DNA of 64,000 nt from Streptomyces sp. R33 (GTDB lineage Bacteria > Actinomycetota > Actinomycetes > Streptomycetales > Streptomycetaceae): positions 186,001-250,000 of the forward strand of contig NZ_CP165728.1 of assembly GCF_041200175.1 (NCBI RefSeq), read 5' to 3'. The notes beneath the pieces are model-generated. The model saw nothing but the letters and a program-made list of their open reading frames with translations. It ran no database searches and was not told the DNA's origin. The position numbers were made by a program, and so were the translations under genes. Shown piece after piece: positions 24,473 to 32,709 of this stretch; position 1 is the stretch's first letter; every line of letters starts with the position of its first letter.

Positions 24473-26263
24473 ATGATCGAGGTTGCACCGGAATCCCTCG
24501 CCGTATCGAGGCTGAGGACCCCTGTCGGCCCGCGTCGCGACGACCAGCAGTGGTGGAACGCCCAGCGCGGATCGGCGATGCCCTTCCAGCGGTACGAGCG
24601 GCTCGGATCCCGTCTCCCTTACGACCTGGCAGACCGCACCTGGCCTGCGAAGTCCCTGGTGAAGGCGCCGCTGTGGGCCTCGGTCGACCTGCGCGACGGG
24701 AACCAGTCACTCAGCAGCCCGATGGACACCGAACGCAAGAGCCGTATGTTCGACCTCCTCGTCCGCATGGGATTCAAGGACATCGAGGTCGGGTACCCGT
24801 CGGCCAGCGACGCGGACTTCTTGTTCCTGCGCACTCTGATCGAGCAGGACAGGATCCCCGACGACGTGACGATATCCGTCTTCACGCCGGCCCGGACCGA
24901 ACTGATCGACCGGACCTTCGAGGCCATCGAAGGCGCGGACCGGGCCATGGTGCACCTCTGCAATGCGACCGCCTGCCTGTGGCGCGAGGTCGTTTTCGCA
25001 ATGAGCGCGGACGAGGTGCAGCAGATGGCCCTCCGCTCGGCGGAACACATTGCGCGCCGAGCGGACGCGACCAAGGGCACACAGCTGCGATTCGAGTACT
25101 CGCCGGAGACGTTCAACGTCACGGAGCCCGAATACGTGCTCCAGGTGTCGAACGCCATCACCTCCCTGTGGGACGCGAGCCCGGACCGTCCGGTGACGCT
25201 GAACCTGCCGACGACGGTGGAGACCGACTCGCCGAACGTGTTCGCCGACCAGGTCGAGTGGATGCACCGCAACCTCGACCGCCGTGACGCGGTCATCCTC
25301 TCGGTGCACCCCCACAACGACCGGGGAACCGCGGTCGCCTCCGCGGAACTCGCCGTCATGGCCGGCGCCGACCGCATCGAGGGGACCCTGTTCGGCAACG
25401 GCGAGCGCACCGGCAACGTCTGCCTGGCCACGCTGGCCCTGAACCTGTTCAGCCAGGGTGTAGACCCGCAGCTGGACTTCTCCGACATCGACGAGATCCG
25501 CAGCACCGTGGAGTTCGCCAACCAGCTCCAGGTGCCTCCCCGGTACCCGTACGGCGGCGACCTCGTGTACACGGCCTTCTCCGGTACCCACCAGGACGCC
25601 ATCGCGAAGGGCCTGGCCGCGATCGAACGGAAGGCCGCCGAGGCGGGCACCTCCACCACCGAGGTGCCGTGGGACGTCCCCTATCTGCCCATCGACCCCA
25701 AGGACGTCGGCCGCACCTACGAGTCGGTGGTCCGGGTCAACAGCCAGTCGGGCAAGGGCGGGGTGGCCCACGTGCTCAAGAGCGCCTACGGGCTGGACCT
25801 CCCCCGCGGCATGCGGGTGGAGCTGGCCCGCGAGGTGCAGCAGGTGGCCGACGGCGACGGCATCGAGCTCACCTCCCGGGAGCTGCGAGCCATCTTCGCC
25901 GGTATGTATCTCGAATTCGACCACCCTTCCCTGCTGCTGAAGGAGTTCCAGCTGACGGACCACGGGGGCGCCGCGACCGTCGACGCCCTGGTCGTCGACG
26001 CCGACGGCCGGGAGAGGCGGCTGACCGGTTCCGGCGAGGACACGGCCAACGCCTACGCCGCGGCCCTGGCCGGCGGCGGACTGGCGGTGGAGATCGCCGA
26101 GACCACGGGTCACGCCCTCACCGACAGCCTCGGCACGCGGTACGCCGCCTACGCGCAGATCAGCCTCGACGGCACGACCGGGTACGGGGCCGCGATCTCC
26201 GGCGACGAGGAGAGCGCCCGGCTCGGCGCCATCACCTCGGCCGTCAACCGCGCCCGGGCCTGA
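24473..26263 (+). CDS. leuA: 2-isopropylmalate synthase homologue (596 aa)
   Basis: A full-length LeuA of the long actinobacterial type. Family enzymes condense acetyl-CoA with a 2-oxo acid. The catalytic barrel shows LRDGNQSL (residues about 73-80), the metal ligands in HPHNDRGT (about 279) and GNGERTGN (about 308). The linker and the C-terminal regulatory domain (about 460-596) are retained. GGAGG lies six bases before the ATG. It heads a rightward gene set with an adenylation domain, a SyrB2-like enzyme and an AvtA-like aminotransferase, and the matching LeuC and LeuD-LeuB genes are in the same block. I infer that it makes a chain-extended 2-oxo acid for a peptide building block. It could also be an end-product-insensitive LeuA supplying leucine. 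Confidence 0.92.
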   Translation: MIEVAPESLAVSRLRTPVGPRRDDQQWWNAQRGSAMPFQRYERLGSRLPYDLADRTWPAKSLVKAPLWASVDLRDGNQSLSSPMDTERKSRMFDLLVRMGFKDIEVGYPSASDADFLFLRTLIEQDRIPDDVTISVFTPARTELIDRTFEAIEGADRAMVHLCNATACLWREVVFAMSADEVQQMALRSAEHIARRADATKGTQLRFEYSPETFNVTEPEYVLQVSNAITSLWDASPDRPVTLNLPTTVETDSPNVFADQVEWMHRNLDRRDAVILSVHPHNDRGTAVASAELAVMAGADRIEGTLFGNGERTGNVCLATLALNLFSQGVDPQLDFSDIDEIRSTVEFANQLQVPPRYPYGGDLVYTAFSGTHQDAIAKGLAAIERKAAEAGTSTTEVPWDVPYLPIDPKDVGRTYESVVRVNSQSGKGGVAHVLKSAYGLDLPRGMRVELAREVQQVADGDGIELTSRELRAIFAGMYLEFDHPSLLLKEFQLTDHGGAATVDALVVDADGRERRLTGSGEDTANAYAAALAGGGLAVEIAETTGHALTDSLGTRYAAYAQISLDGTTGYGAAISGDEESARLGAITSAVNRARA

Positions 26264-26310
26264 CCGCCCACCCCTCCCCGCACCCGAACCCGCACCCTGT
26301 GAGCTGAGAG

Positions 26311-26967
26311 ATGGACCTCACCTTCGTCGAAAGCAAGAAGGACCCCGGCCGAGACTGCTTCGTGTACACGGCGCACAGCGACTTCGACCTGCTGGGCATC
26401 GACGGCCTGCGCGGCCGCAGCGACCGCGACCTGCTCGGTTTCCCCGCAGCAGCGCCCGCCGGCGACGACACCTTCGCCCCGCACACCACCCACATGCTCG
26501 TGATGGTCGAGGGCGCTCTGGTGGCCGGCGCGGAACTCGTCGCCTACTCGCCGCTGGGGCTGCCGCTGACCGAGTGGCCCGAGCTGGCGGGTGTCCTGCG
26601 GCACAGCGGCCGGCTGGTGCAGTGCCGCCTTCCGGTGGTGCGCCCCGAGTTCGCCGACACGGTCCTGCCGGAGCTTCCCTTCGGCGTCCTCGGAGGCCTG
26701 TTCAAGGGCTGTCTGCAGTGGGCGGTGTCGCACGAGGTGAGCGATGTCGTGGTGGAGGTCGCCGACCGGCGGGCGGTCGACAAGCTCACCCAGCTCGGCT
26801 TCCTGCCGGCCGAGGGCTCGGGAGCGGGAGGGGCGCCCACGGTGTACCGGCTGAACGTCAGCAGGCTCGTGGCCCGCGGCTTCCGTGCCAGCCACCCCTT
26901 CTACCGGTACCTGCTCGAGTACGACGAGAGCGTGCTGATCAGCAGGTCGGCCCTCGCCGCCGCCTGA
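26311..26967 (+). CDS. GNAT-like protein of unknown function (218 aa)
   Basis: I do not recognise a specific family. The sequence FKGCLQWAVSHEVSDVVVEV followed by VDKLTQLGFLP (about residues 132-168) reads like the helix-strand-helix end of an acetyltransferase (GNAT) or acyl-homoserine-lactone-synthase-like fold. The N-terminal part has a strand pattern (DCFVYTAHSDFDLL) compatible with that. The typical acetyl-CoA loop R/Q-x-x-G-x-G/A is not evident, so catalysis is uncertain. It sits 47 bases after leuA and 108 bases before the adenylation gene on the same strand. A role in acylating or tailoring the amino acid building block is a guess from position. Confidence 0.55.
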   Translation: MDLTFVESKKDPGRDCFVYTAHSDFDLLGIDGLRGRSDRDLLGFPAAAPAGDDTFAPHTTHMLVMVEGALVAGAELVAYSPLGLPLTEWPELAGVLRHSGRLVQCRLPVVRPEFADTVLPELPFGVLGGLFKGCLQWAVSHEVSDVVVEVADRRAVDKLTQLGFLPAEGSGAGGAPTVYRLNVSRLVARGFRASHPFYRYLLEYDESVLISRSALAAA

Positions 26968-27075
26968 ACGCTCCGGCCCTCCCGCTTCGTCGCCTTCCCC
27001 CATTCCTTGCATTCCCCGCATTCCCGCATTCCCGCATTCCCGCAGTCCAGGACACTGGAGAGGAACGGACCCCGT

Positions 27076-28635
27076 ATGTCCCTCATAGGCAGGCGCCTGG
27101 CGCTTCCACCCGACCTGCTCGTGCACCGGGTCTTCGAGACCCACGCCCGGCAGCATCCCGACCGGCCCGCGCTGACGTGCGGCGCCGAAGAGCTGAGCTA
27201 CGCCGAGCTGAACGCACGGGCCAACCGGTTCGCCCACCACCTCATCGCTCTCGGTGCGGGCCGGGGCTCCGTGATCGGCGTATGCCTGGACCGTACGCCC
27301 GAGCTCATGGTCGCGATCCTCGGGACCATGAAGGCCGGCGCCGCCTACGTACCGCTGGACCCCACCTACCCCGCCGAGCGGCTCCACCTGATGGTGTCCC
27401 AGCTCGACGAGATCAAGCTCAACGTGGTCTCGGCCGACACCCGCGCCCTGGTCGCCGGGGCGCCGGGCGACCTCGTCGTCATCGACGAGCTCGGCGGGCA
27501 GCTCGACGCCCTGCCCGTCACGGATCCGGTCGTCGACCTCTCCAACGACGACCTGTGCTACGTCGTGTTCACCTCCGGCTCCACCGGAACGCCCAAGGCC
27601 ACCGCCGTGCGCCACGAGGGCTGGTACAACCTCCTCGAGTGGCTGCGGGTCGAGTACGGTCTGGGCAGCGGTTCGAGCGGGCTCACCGTCAGCTCCTTCG
27701 GCTTCGACATCAGCCAGCGCGGACTGATGGCGCCACTGTTCTGCGGTGCCACCCTCCACCTGCTGCCCAGCCGCATCTTCGACCCGGGCATGGCCTACCG
27801 CCTGATCGAGACCCACGGCGTGCGGCAGCTGCACTGCGCGCCGAGCACCTTGTACGTGCTCATCGAGCACGAACAGGCCCTGGGGACCGACGCACTGACC
27901 CGGGTGGGCCACGTCTTCATCGGCGGGGAGCCGCTCACAGTCTCCCGGGTCGAGGACTGGGCAGGCCGGGAAGGCAACTCCTGCGTCCTGCTGCACCAGT
28001 ACGGGGTGGCCGAGTGCACGGACGTGGCGACCTCCCACGTACTCGCGGACTACGCCCGCTACCGGGGCACCGCGACGCCGGTGGGAGAGCCCGTGTACAA
28101 CACCGAGATCCACCTCCTCGACGAGGAGTCGAACGAGGTGCCGGACGGCGAGACCGGAGAGATCTGCATCTCGGGCCTCAGCGTCAGCGCCGGCTACCTC
28201 AACGCCTCTCCGGCCGACACCCGCCGGTTCACCGACCGGGCCACGGGCGACGGCACCGTCAGGACCTACCGGACCGGTGACCGCGGCTACGTCACCCCGG
28301 ACGGGGAACTGGTGGTGGTCGGCCGCGTCGACGCCCAGGTCAAGATCCGCGGCATGCGGATGGACCTGGGAGACGTGGAACACGGGGTCCGGTCCCACCC
28401 GCTCGTCGACGACGTCGTGGTCCTCGCGGTTCCGGACGACTCGGGCGAGCTGCGTCTGGTGGGCTTCGTGCTGCCCGCGGCCGACGGTCTCGACACCCGG
28501 GCGCTCTACCGCGACCTGCTCGGCACCCTGCCCCGGAACATGGTGCCGCAGGATTTCACGGTCCTCGACGCCTTCCCGCTGAACCCGAACGGCAAGACCG
28601 ACCGGCGGGCCCTGGCAGCCCTGGCCGCCGGCTGA
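27076..28635 (+). CDS. Stand-alone NRPS adenylation domain (519 aa)
   Basis: A complete adenylation enzyme with no attached carrier. Motifs in order: FTSGSTGTPKA (near residue 170), YGVAECTD (near 312), YRTGDRGY (near 400), GRVDAQVKIRGMRMDLGDVE and PNGKTDRRAL at the end. GGAGAGGA precedes the ATG. Hand alignment to PheA gives D-I-R-H-F-G-Q-D-V. An Arg at the position of PheA Trp239 and a His at Thr278 are unusual, and I cannot assign a substrate. It should activate one amino acid and load it on the stand-alone carrier protein 1.1 kb downstream. The gene between them is the SyrB2 homologue, so the three reproduce the SyrB1/SyrB2 logic with the A and T parts on separate proteins. Confidence 0.92.
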   Translation: MSLIGRRLALPPDLLVHRVFETHARQHPDRPALTCGAEELSYAELNARANRFAHHLIALGAGRGSVIGVCLDRTPELMVAILGTMKAGAAYVPLDPTYPAERLHLMVSQLDEIKLNVVSADTRALVAGAPGDLVVIDELGGQLDALPVTDPVVDLSNDDLCYVVFTSGSTGTPKATAVRHEGWYNLLEWLRVEYGLGSGSSGLTVSSFGFDISQRGLMAPLFCGATLHLLPSRIFDPGMAYRLIETHGVRQLHCAPSTLYVLIEHEQALGTDALTRVGHVFIGGEPLTVSRVEDWAGREGNSCVLLHQYGVAECTDVATSHVLADYARYRGTATPVGEPVYNTEIHLLDEESNEVPDGETGEICISGLSVSAGYLNASPADTRRFTDRATGDGTVRTYRTGDRGYVTPDGELVVVGRVDAQVKIRGMRMDLGDVEHGVRSHPLVDDVVVLAVPDDSGELRLVGFVLPAADGLDTRALYRDLLGTLPRNMVPQDFTVLDAFPLNPNGKTDRRALAALAAG

Positions 28636-28743
28636 CGCAGGCCTCAACGTCCCCACCTGCCCGCTCGCCCGCGTCCTCGGCGAGCGCCCCCAGAAACCTT
28701 CTTTTCCGCACGCGTGGCTTTCGAGCAAAGGAACAGCATCCGC

Positions 28744-29697
28744 ATGACCATCGACCAGCAGCGCCCGACCCCGGCCGCCCAGATCTCCGGCAACGCGATC
28801 GTCCCCGAGGACATCAAGGCGAACATCGAGCAGTTCAGCCTCGACGGCTTCACCGGCCCGATCAAGCTGTACGAGCCGGAGGAGGCCGCCGCCCTGATCC
28901 GCGAGATCCGGATCAACAACCAGGACGCCTCGCGCGCCCTGTACAAGAACAGCGTCAACTACGACCGGCACTTCGACATCCCGGAGCTCAGCCGGCACAT
29001 CACCCACCCGACGATCGTCAAGTACCTCACGGCCATCCTCGGCCCGGACGTACTGAACTGGCGGACCGAGTGGTTCCCCAAGTTCCCGGGCGCCAAGGCG
29101 ACCGAGTGGCACCAGGTGCGCGACTACAGCTACGCCAACGGCAAGCCGCAGCTCCTGCCGACCGAGTCGGACTGGAACGCCTACATCGACATCACCGTCT
29201 GGACGACCTTCACGCCGGCCACCAAGGACAGGGCCTGCATGAAGTTCGTGCGCGGTTCGCAGCGTGACTGGATCTTCGACGAGCACAAGGCCACTCAGGC
29301 CGGCCGTGGTGCGGACTACGACGTCGCCCACGCCAACACCGGCTTCTTCGGCTACGACTTCGCCGACTTCAAGATCGACCCGAAGTGGGAGCCGCGCCCC
29401 GAGGACGTCGTCGAGCTGGAGATGCAGCCGGGCGAGGCGGTCATCTTCACGGCGTCGTGCGTGCACGGCTCCACCCCGAACAACACCGAGCGCGAGACCC
29501 GCTTCGCGATCGCCAGCCGGTACGTCCCCACACACGTGCGCGTCTACCCCGGCCAGGACTCCTTCAGCGCCCACGGTGCGACGTTCGACCTGTCCGAGTA
29601 CGGCAGCGTCGTCGTGGCCGGTGAGAACCGCTACGACCACAACCGGATCCGCACCGAGAACAACCACGGCACCCCGTTCGGCTGGACCGCGAGCTGA
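28744..29697 (+). CDS. SyrB2-family non-heme iron halogenase/oxygenase homologue with HxV motif (317 aa)
   Basis: Alignable by eye along its length with the threonine chlorinase SyrB2: NYDRHFD, ILGPDVLNWRTEWFPKFPG, YANGKPQL, FFGYDFADFKIDPKW and FAIASRYVP all have close counterparts. The iron ligands are His123 and His241, and Arg259 matches the 2-oxoglutarate-binding Arg. At the key position two after the first His, hydroxylases have Asp or Glu and SyrB2 has Ala, which leaves room for chloride. Here it is Val125 (EWHQVRDY). The missing carboxylate argues against a normal hydroxylase and for a halogenase-like or new outcome, although Asp127 lies two residues further on. The ATG at 28,744 gives normal family length. 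Its neighbours, a separate A domain and carrier protein, indicate a carrier-bound aminoacyl substrate. Confidence 0.93.
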   Translation: MTIDQQRPTPAAQISGNAIVPEDIKANIEQFSLDGFTGPIKLYEPEEAAALIREIRINNQDASRALYKNSVNYDRHFDIPELSRHITHPTIVKYLTAILGPDVLNWRTEWFPKFPGAKATEWHQVRDYSYANGKPQLLPTESDWNAYIDITVWTTFTPATKDRACMKFVRGSQRDWIFDEHKATQAGRGADYDVAHANTGFFGYDFADFKIDPKWEPRPEDVVELEMQPGEAVIFTASCVHGSTPNNTERETRFAIASRYVPTHVRVYPGQDSFSAHGATFDLSEYGSVVVAGENRYDHNRIRTENNHGTPFGWTAS

Positions 29698-29738
29698 CCT
29701 CCCCTCTCCTTCCCCTTCACCGAAAAGGACCCCAGAAC

Positions 29739-29966
29739 GTGATCGCAACGAAGATCCACGCCATTTGGAGCCGTGAGCTCAAGCTCGAGGAGTTCGCCGA
29801 CACGGACGACTTCTTCGACCTCGGCGGGCACTCACTGATCATGACCCGGATCCAGCGCCAGATCCTCTCCGAGCTCGGCATCGAGGTCGCGATGGACCAG
29901 CTCTTCCGCAAGTCCACGGTCGCGGCGATCTCCGAGCACATCGAGACGGCCCGCGCGGCCGCCTGA
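29739..29966 (+). CDS. Stand-alone peptidyl/aminoacyl carrier protein (75 aa)
   Basis: A small carrier domain with DDFFDLGGHSLIMTRI at residues 28-43; the Ser of GGHS takes the phosphopantetheine arm. The GTG start has AAAGGA about nine bases upstream. It follows the SyrB2 homologue by 41 bases and is followed by a strong hairpin. It is the expected partner for the adenylation protein, the SyrB2-like enzyme and the type II thioesterase. Confidence 0.93.
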   Translation: MIATKIHAIWSRELKLEEFADTDDFFDLGGHSLIMTRIQRQILSELGIEVAMDQLFRKSTVAAISEHIETARAAA

Positions 29967-29993
29967 TCTCGGCTCCGCTGCCGCCAGACCTTG

Positions 29994-30040
29994 CTGCGAC
30001 GCCGGGGACAGGGCTCCACACCCTGCCCCCGGCGTCGCAG
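29994..30040 (+). terminator. Hairpin between carrier-protein gene and aminotransferase gene
   Basis: A 20-bp inverted repeat (29,994-30,013 and 30,021-30,040) with one mismatch that still allows a G-U pair, and a 7-base loop. It may attenuate transcription into the aminotransferase and thioesterase genes. Confidence 0.75.
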
Positions 30041-30076
30041 CCGGTTCATCTCCCACCACTACAGGAAGATCCCCCA

Positions 30077-31357
30077 GTGCAGCTATCGAGTCGGGGCCGG
30101 CAGATGTCCCGCCTGTCGGGCATCCGCAGCATCATGGAGGACATCGCCGCGGCCGACCGGGACGCGAGCGACGACGAATGGCTCAACCTCAGTCCGGGCA
30201 ACCCCTCGCACATCCCCGAGGTCGTCGAGGCCTGGCGCCGCCTCACCCGTGAGGCCCTGGACGACCGGTTCGTCGAGTCCAGCACCCGGTACGGGCCCTC
30301 GCGCGGCACCGCCGCCCTCGTCGAAGCCATCGTCGACTACTTCAACCTCACCTACGGCTGGTCGATCGGGCCGCAGAACGTGGTCGTCGGGCCCGGCAGC
30401 CAAATGCTGTCGTTCATCGCGACCAGTCTGTACACCGGCCCGGACGCGGACGGCGTGCTGCAGCCACTGGTGCTGCCCCGCCTGCCCGACTACACCGGTT
30501 ACCAGGGACTCAGCCCGGACCCCGGCGGCACGGTCGGCATCGAGCCGTTGATCGTGCCCGAGGGATCCCACTCGTTCCACTACAGCCTCGACACAGAGGC
30601 CCTGGCCCGGCAGACCCGCATGGGCATGATGCTGCTGTCCAACCCGGCCAACCCGACCGGCAGCAGCATCGAGGCGTCCGAGCTGAAGACGCTGATCGCC
30701 ACCGCCGAAGAGCGCGACGTGCCCCTGGTGCTCGACCACGCCTACGGGGAGCCCTTCCCCCAGGTGGTCCGGACGAGGCTCGCCCCCGTGCTGCATTCGC
30801 ACGTCATCAACCTCTTCACGCTGTCGAAGGCCGGGCTGCCCGGCGAGCGGATCGCCTTCGCGATCGGCCCGGCCGACCTGATCGACCCGATGGTGTCCTT
30901 CATCGCCAACACGACACTGCACGCGCCGCAACTGCTCCAGGCCGTCGTCGAACGCTCACTGACGACCCGGCAGATCGACGTGATCTCCGAGCGCCACATC
31001 AAGCCCTACTACCGGGCCAAGCGGGCGATGGCCGAGGCCCTGCTCGCCGAGTCCCTCCCGGACGACCTGAACTGGCGGCTGCACTCCAGCGACGGGGGGA
31101 TGTTCTGCTGGCTGTGGATCGACCACGACTGGTTCGACGACCTGACGCTGTACGAGTTCCTCAAGCGCAGGCAGATGTTCATCGTCCCCGGCCGGCACTT
31201 CTTCGTCGAGCCGCTGGACACACCGTTCCTCGGCACGCACGGCAAGCGCTGCATCAGACTGAGCCTGAGTCCGGACGAATGGGCCGTGGCCGACGGCATC
31301 GTCCGGCTGGGTGAAGCGCTCGAAGAGCTGCGCGCGAGCGCGGGAACCGGAGCGTGA
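30077..31357 (+). CDS. avtA: AvtA-like valine-pyruvate aminotransferase (426 aa)
   Basis: A fold-type I PLP enzyme that matches E. coli AvtA along its length: RLSGIRSIMEDI near the start, NPSHIPE, PQNVVVGPGSQ, NPANPTG, VLDHAYGEPFP, the PLP lysine in TLSKAGLPGER and the VPGRHFF near the C-terminus. AvtA swaps amino groups between alanine and branched or short-chain 2-oxo acids (2-oxoisovalerate, 2-oxobutyrate, 2-oxovalerate). In this block it should aminate the 2-oxo acid made by the LeuA/LeuC/LeuD-LeuB set. The GTG start at 30,077 has AGGAAG eight bases upstream. Its stop overlaps the thioesterase start (GTGA). Confidence 0.92.
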   Translation: MQLSSRGRQMSRLSGIRSIMEDIAAADRDASDDEWLNLSPGNPSHIPEVVEAWRRLTREALDDRFVESSTRYGPSRGTAALVEAIVDYFNLTYGWSIGPQNVVVGPGSQMLSFIATSLYTGPDADGVLQPLVLPRLPDYTGYQGLSPDPGGTVGIEPLIVPEGSHSFHYSLDTEALARQTRMGMMLLSNPANPTGSSIEASELKTLIATAEERDVPLVLDHAYGEPFPQVVRTRLAPVLHSHVINLFTLSKAGLPGERIAFAIGPADLIDPMVSFIANTTLHAPQLLQAVVERSLTTRQIDVISERHIKPYYRAKRAMAEALLAESLPDDLNWRLHSSDGGMFCWLWIDHDWFDDLTLYEFLKRRQMFIVPGRHFFVEPLDTPFLGTHGKRCIRLSLSPDEWAVADGIVRLGEALEELRASAGTGA

Positions 31358-32124
31358 CGACCATGGGCAAGTGGCTGCGCCGCCGTGAGGCGCAGGAGAC
31401 AGCGGTCAGCCGGCTCGTCTGCCTGCCCCACGCTGGCGGCACCGCCGCGTCGTTCGCCGGCTGGGGCGGCCGGCTGCCGGCCGGCGTGGAGTTGATCGCC
31501 GTACAGTACCCGGGCCGGCAGGACAGGCTGGGCGAGGAGCCGATCGGGGACATGGCCACGATGGCCGAGCAGGTGGCGAACGCGCTGCGGCCACTGCTGG
31601 ACCTCCCGATGTTCTTCTTCGGGCACAGCATGGGCACCGGCCTGGCCTACGAGGTCGCCGGCATCCTCGAGCGCGAGGACGGGTTCGTGGCGGAACACGT
31701 CTTCGTGTCCGCGAGGCCGGCGCCCCACCTGATCGACGGGGAGCACCGGCACCGGTTGAGCGACGAGGACCTCGTCGCTGCGATGCGCCGACTGGGCGGT
31801 CCGGACGCGGCGGTGCTCGACCATCCGGAGCTGCTGCCGCTGATCCTTCCGCCCCTGCGGGCGGATCTGGCTCTGCTGGACCGGTACCGGCCCGCACGGC
31901 TGACCCCGCTGCGGGCGCCGCTGACCGTGTTCGGCGGCGAGAGCGACGACACGTGCCCGGTTTCCCGGCTGTCCGCCTGGAGCGCGGCCACGACCGCCGG
32001 CGTGCGGGTGCGGACGTTCCCCGGCGGCCACCACTACCTGCGCGAGTGCGAGGACGACGTGCTCGAAGCGGTCTGCGCGGAAATCCTTGCGGCGCGCCGG
32101 GGCCGACAGCCGCTTGATGCGTGA
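31354..32124 (+). CDS. Type II thioesterase (256 aa)
   Basis: An alpha/beta hydrolase with LVCLPHAGGTA (residues about 21-31), the nucleophile in FFGHSMGTGLAYE (about 87-100), and the Asp and His of the triad near ESDDTCPV (about 190) and GGHHYLRE (about 226). Type II thioesterases remove wrong or stalled acyl groups from carrier domains of NRPS systems. The GTG at 31,354 overlaps the aminotransferase stop, so the two are co-translated; an in-frame ATG at 31,363 is an alternative. Confidence 0.93.
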   Translation: MTTMGKWLRRREAQETAVSRLVCLPHAGGTAASFAGWGGRLPAGVELIAVQYPGRQDRLGEEPIGDMATMAEQVANALRPLLDLPMFFFGHSMGTGLAYEVAGILEREDGFVAEHVFVSARPAPHLIDGEHRHRLSDEDLVAAMRRLGGPDAAVLDHPELLPLILPPLRADLALLDRYRPARLTPLRAPLTVFGGESDDTCPVSRLSAWSAATTAGVRVRTFPGGHHYLRECEDDVLEAVCAEILAARRGRQPLDA

Positions 32125-32127
32125 ACC

Positions 32128-32184
32128 GTGCGAAATGGCGCCGGGCCCTCGGGATCTTCCCGAGGGCCCGGCGCCATTTCGCAC
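32128..32184. terminator. Perfect 27-bp hairpin between convergent operons
   Basis: The arms 32,128-32,154 and 32,158-32,184 are perfectly complementary with a 3-base loop. It stands between the thioesterase stop and the convergent cupin stop and should end transcription in both directions. Confidence 0.9.
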
Positions 32185-32202
32185 GTGTCCGCCGGCGTCG
32201 CG

Positions 32203-32595
32203 TCAGCCGACGTGGTGCCCGGTGGTCGCGTCGACGTGGTCGGGAATTTCCTCGTGGGTGTCCCCGACCGTCAGCGTGCCGGTGGGCTCGACCATGATGA
32301 TGTGCGATTCCTCATCGGACACCGGCTTGTGCTCGATGCCGCGCGGCACGACGTAGGTGTCCCCCCGGTGGAGGGTCACGCAGCGTTCCACACCGTCCTC
32401 CCGCAGGTGGATGACCAGCCGTCCGGCCGCGACGATGAAGAGCTCGTCGGTGTCCTGGTGGGAGTGCCACAGGTAGGCGCCGTGGAATTTCGCCACCCGG
32501 ACGTCGTAGTCGTTGAACTGGGCGACGATGCGCGGACTCCACGGCTCGCTGAAGGAATCGAGAGTCCTCTGGATGTTCACCGGTTCGGTCATCAT
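32203..32595 (-). CDS. Cupin-domain protein (130 aa)
   Basis: A single small cupin barrel: WHSHQDTDELFIVAAGRL near residue 44 and the second motif region GDTYVVPRGIEHKP near 78. The His/His/Glu/His set of metal ligands is present. AAGGAG precedes the ATG by nine bases. Members of this family can be dioxygenases, isomerases or simple binding proteins. It follows the LeuD-LeuB gene on the same strand after a hairpin, so it may belong to the biosynthetic block. Substrate not known. Confidence 0.85.
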   Translation of the reverse strand: MMTEPVNIQRTLDSFSEPWSPRIVAQFNDYDVRVAKFHGAYLWHSHQDTDELFIVAAGRLVIHLREDGVERCVTLHRGDTYVVPRGIEHKPVSDEESHIIMVEPTGTLTVGDTHEEIPDHVDATTGHHVG

Positions 32596-32633
32596 GTGTT
32601 CGGGCTCCTTGAATGCCGCGGTTTCGGACAGGC

Positions 32634-32670
32634 GTGTGCCGCCCTGGTCGGAGCGACCGGGGCGGCACAC
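32634..32670 (-). terminator. Hairpin between LeuD-LeuB and cupin genes
   Basis: A 16-bp inverted repeat (32,634-32,649 and 32,655-32,670) with one G-U-compatible mismatch and a 5-base loop, 40 bases after the stop of the LeuD-LeuB gene. Confidence 0.7.
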
Positions 32671-32709
32671 GGGGCGGGTGGGAGACACGCGATACGCAAC
32701 GCGGCCCCG

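Noticed and set aside
28744..29697. Ordinary PhyH-type hydroxylase
   Set aside because: The usual HxD carboxylate is replaced by Val, and the rest of the protein follows SyrB2 rather than typical hydroxylases. A hydroxylase outcome is still possible and is noted in the findings.
30077..31357. Capreomycidine-synthase (VioD-like) PLP enzyme, as a partner for the VioC-like oxygenase
   Set aside because: The motifs follow AvtA closely from end to end, and the gene is 17 kb from the VioC-like gene in a different operon.
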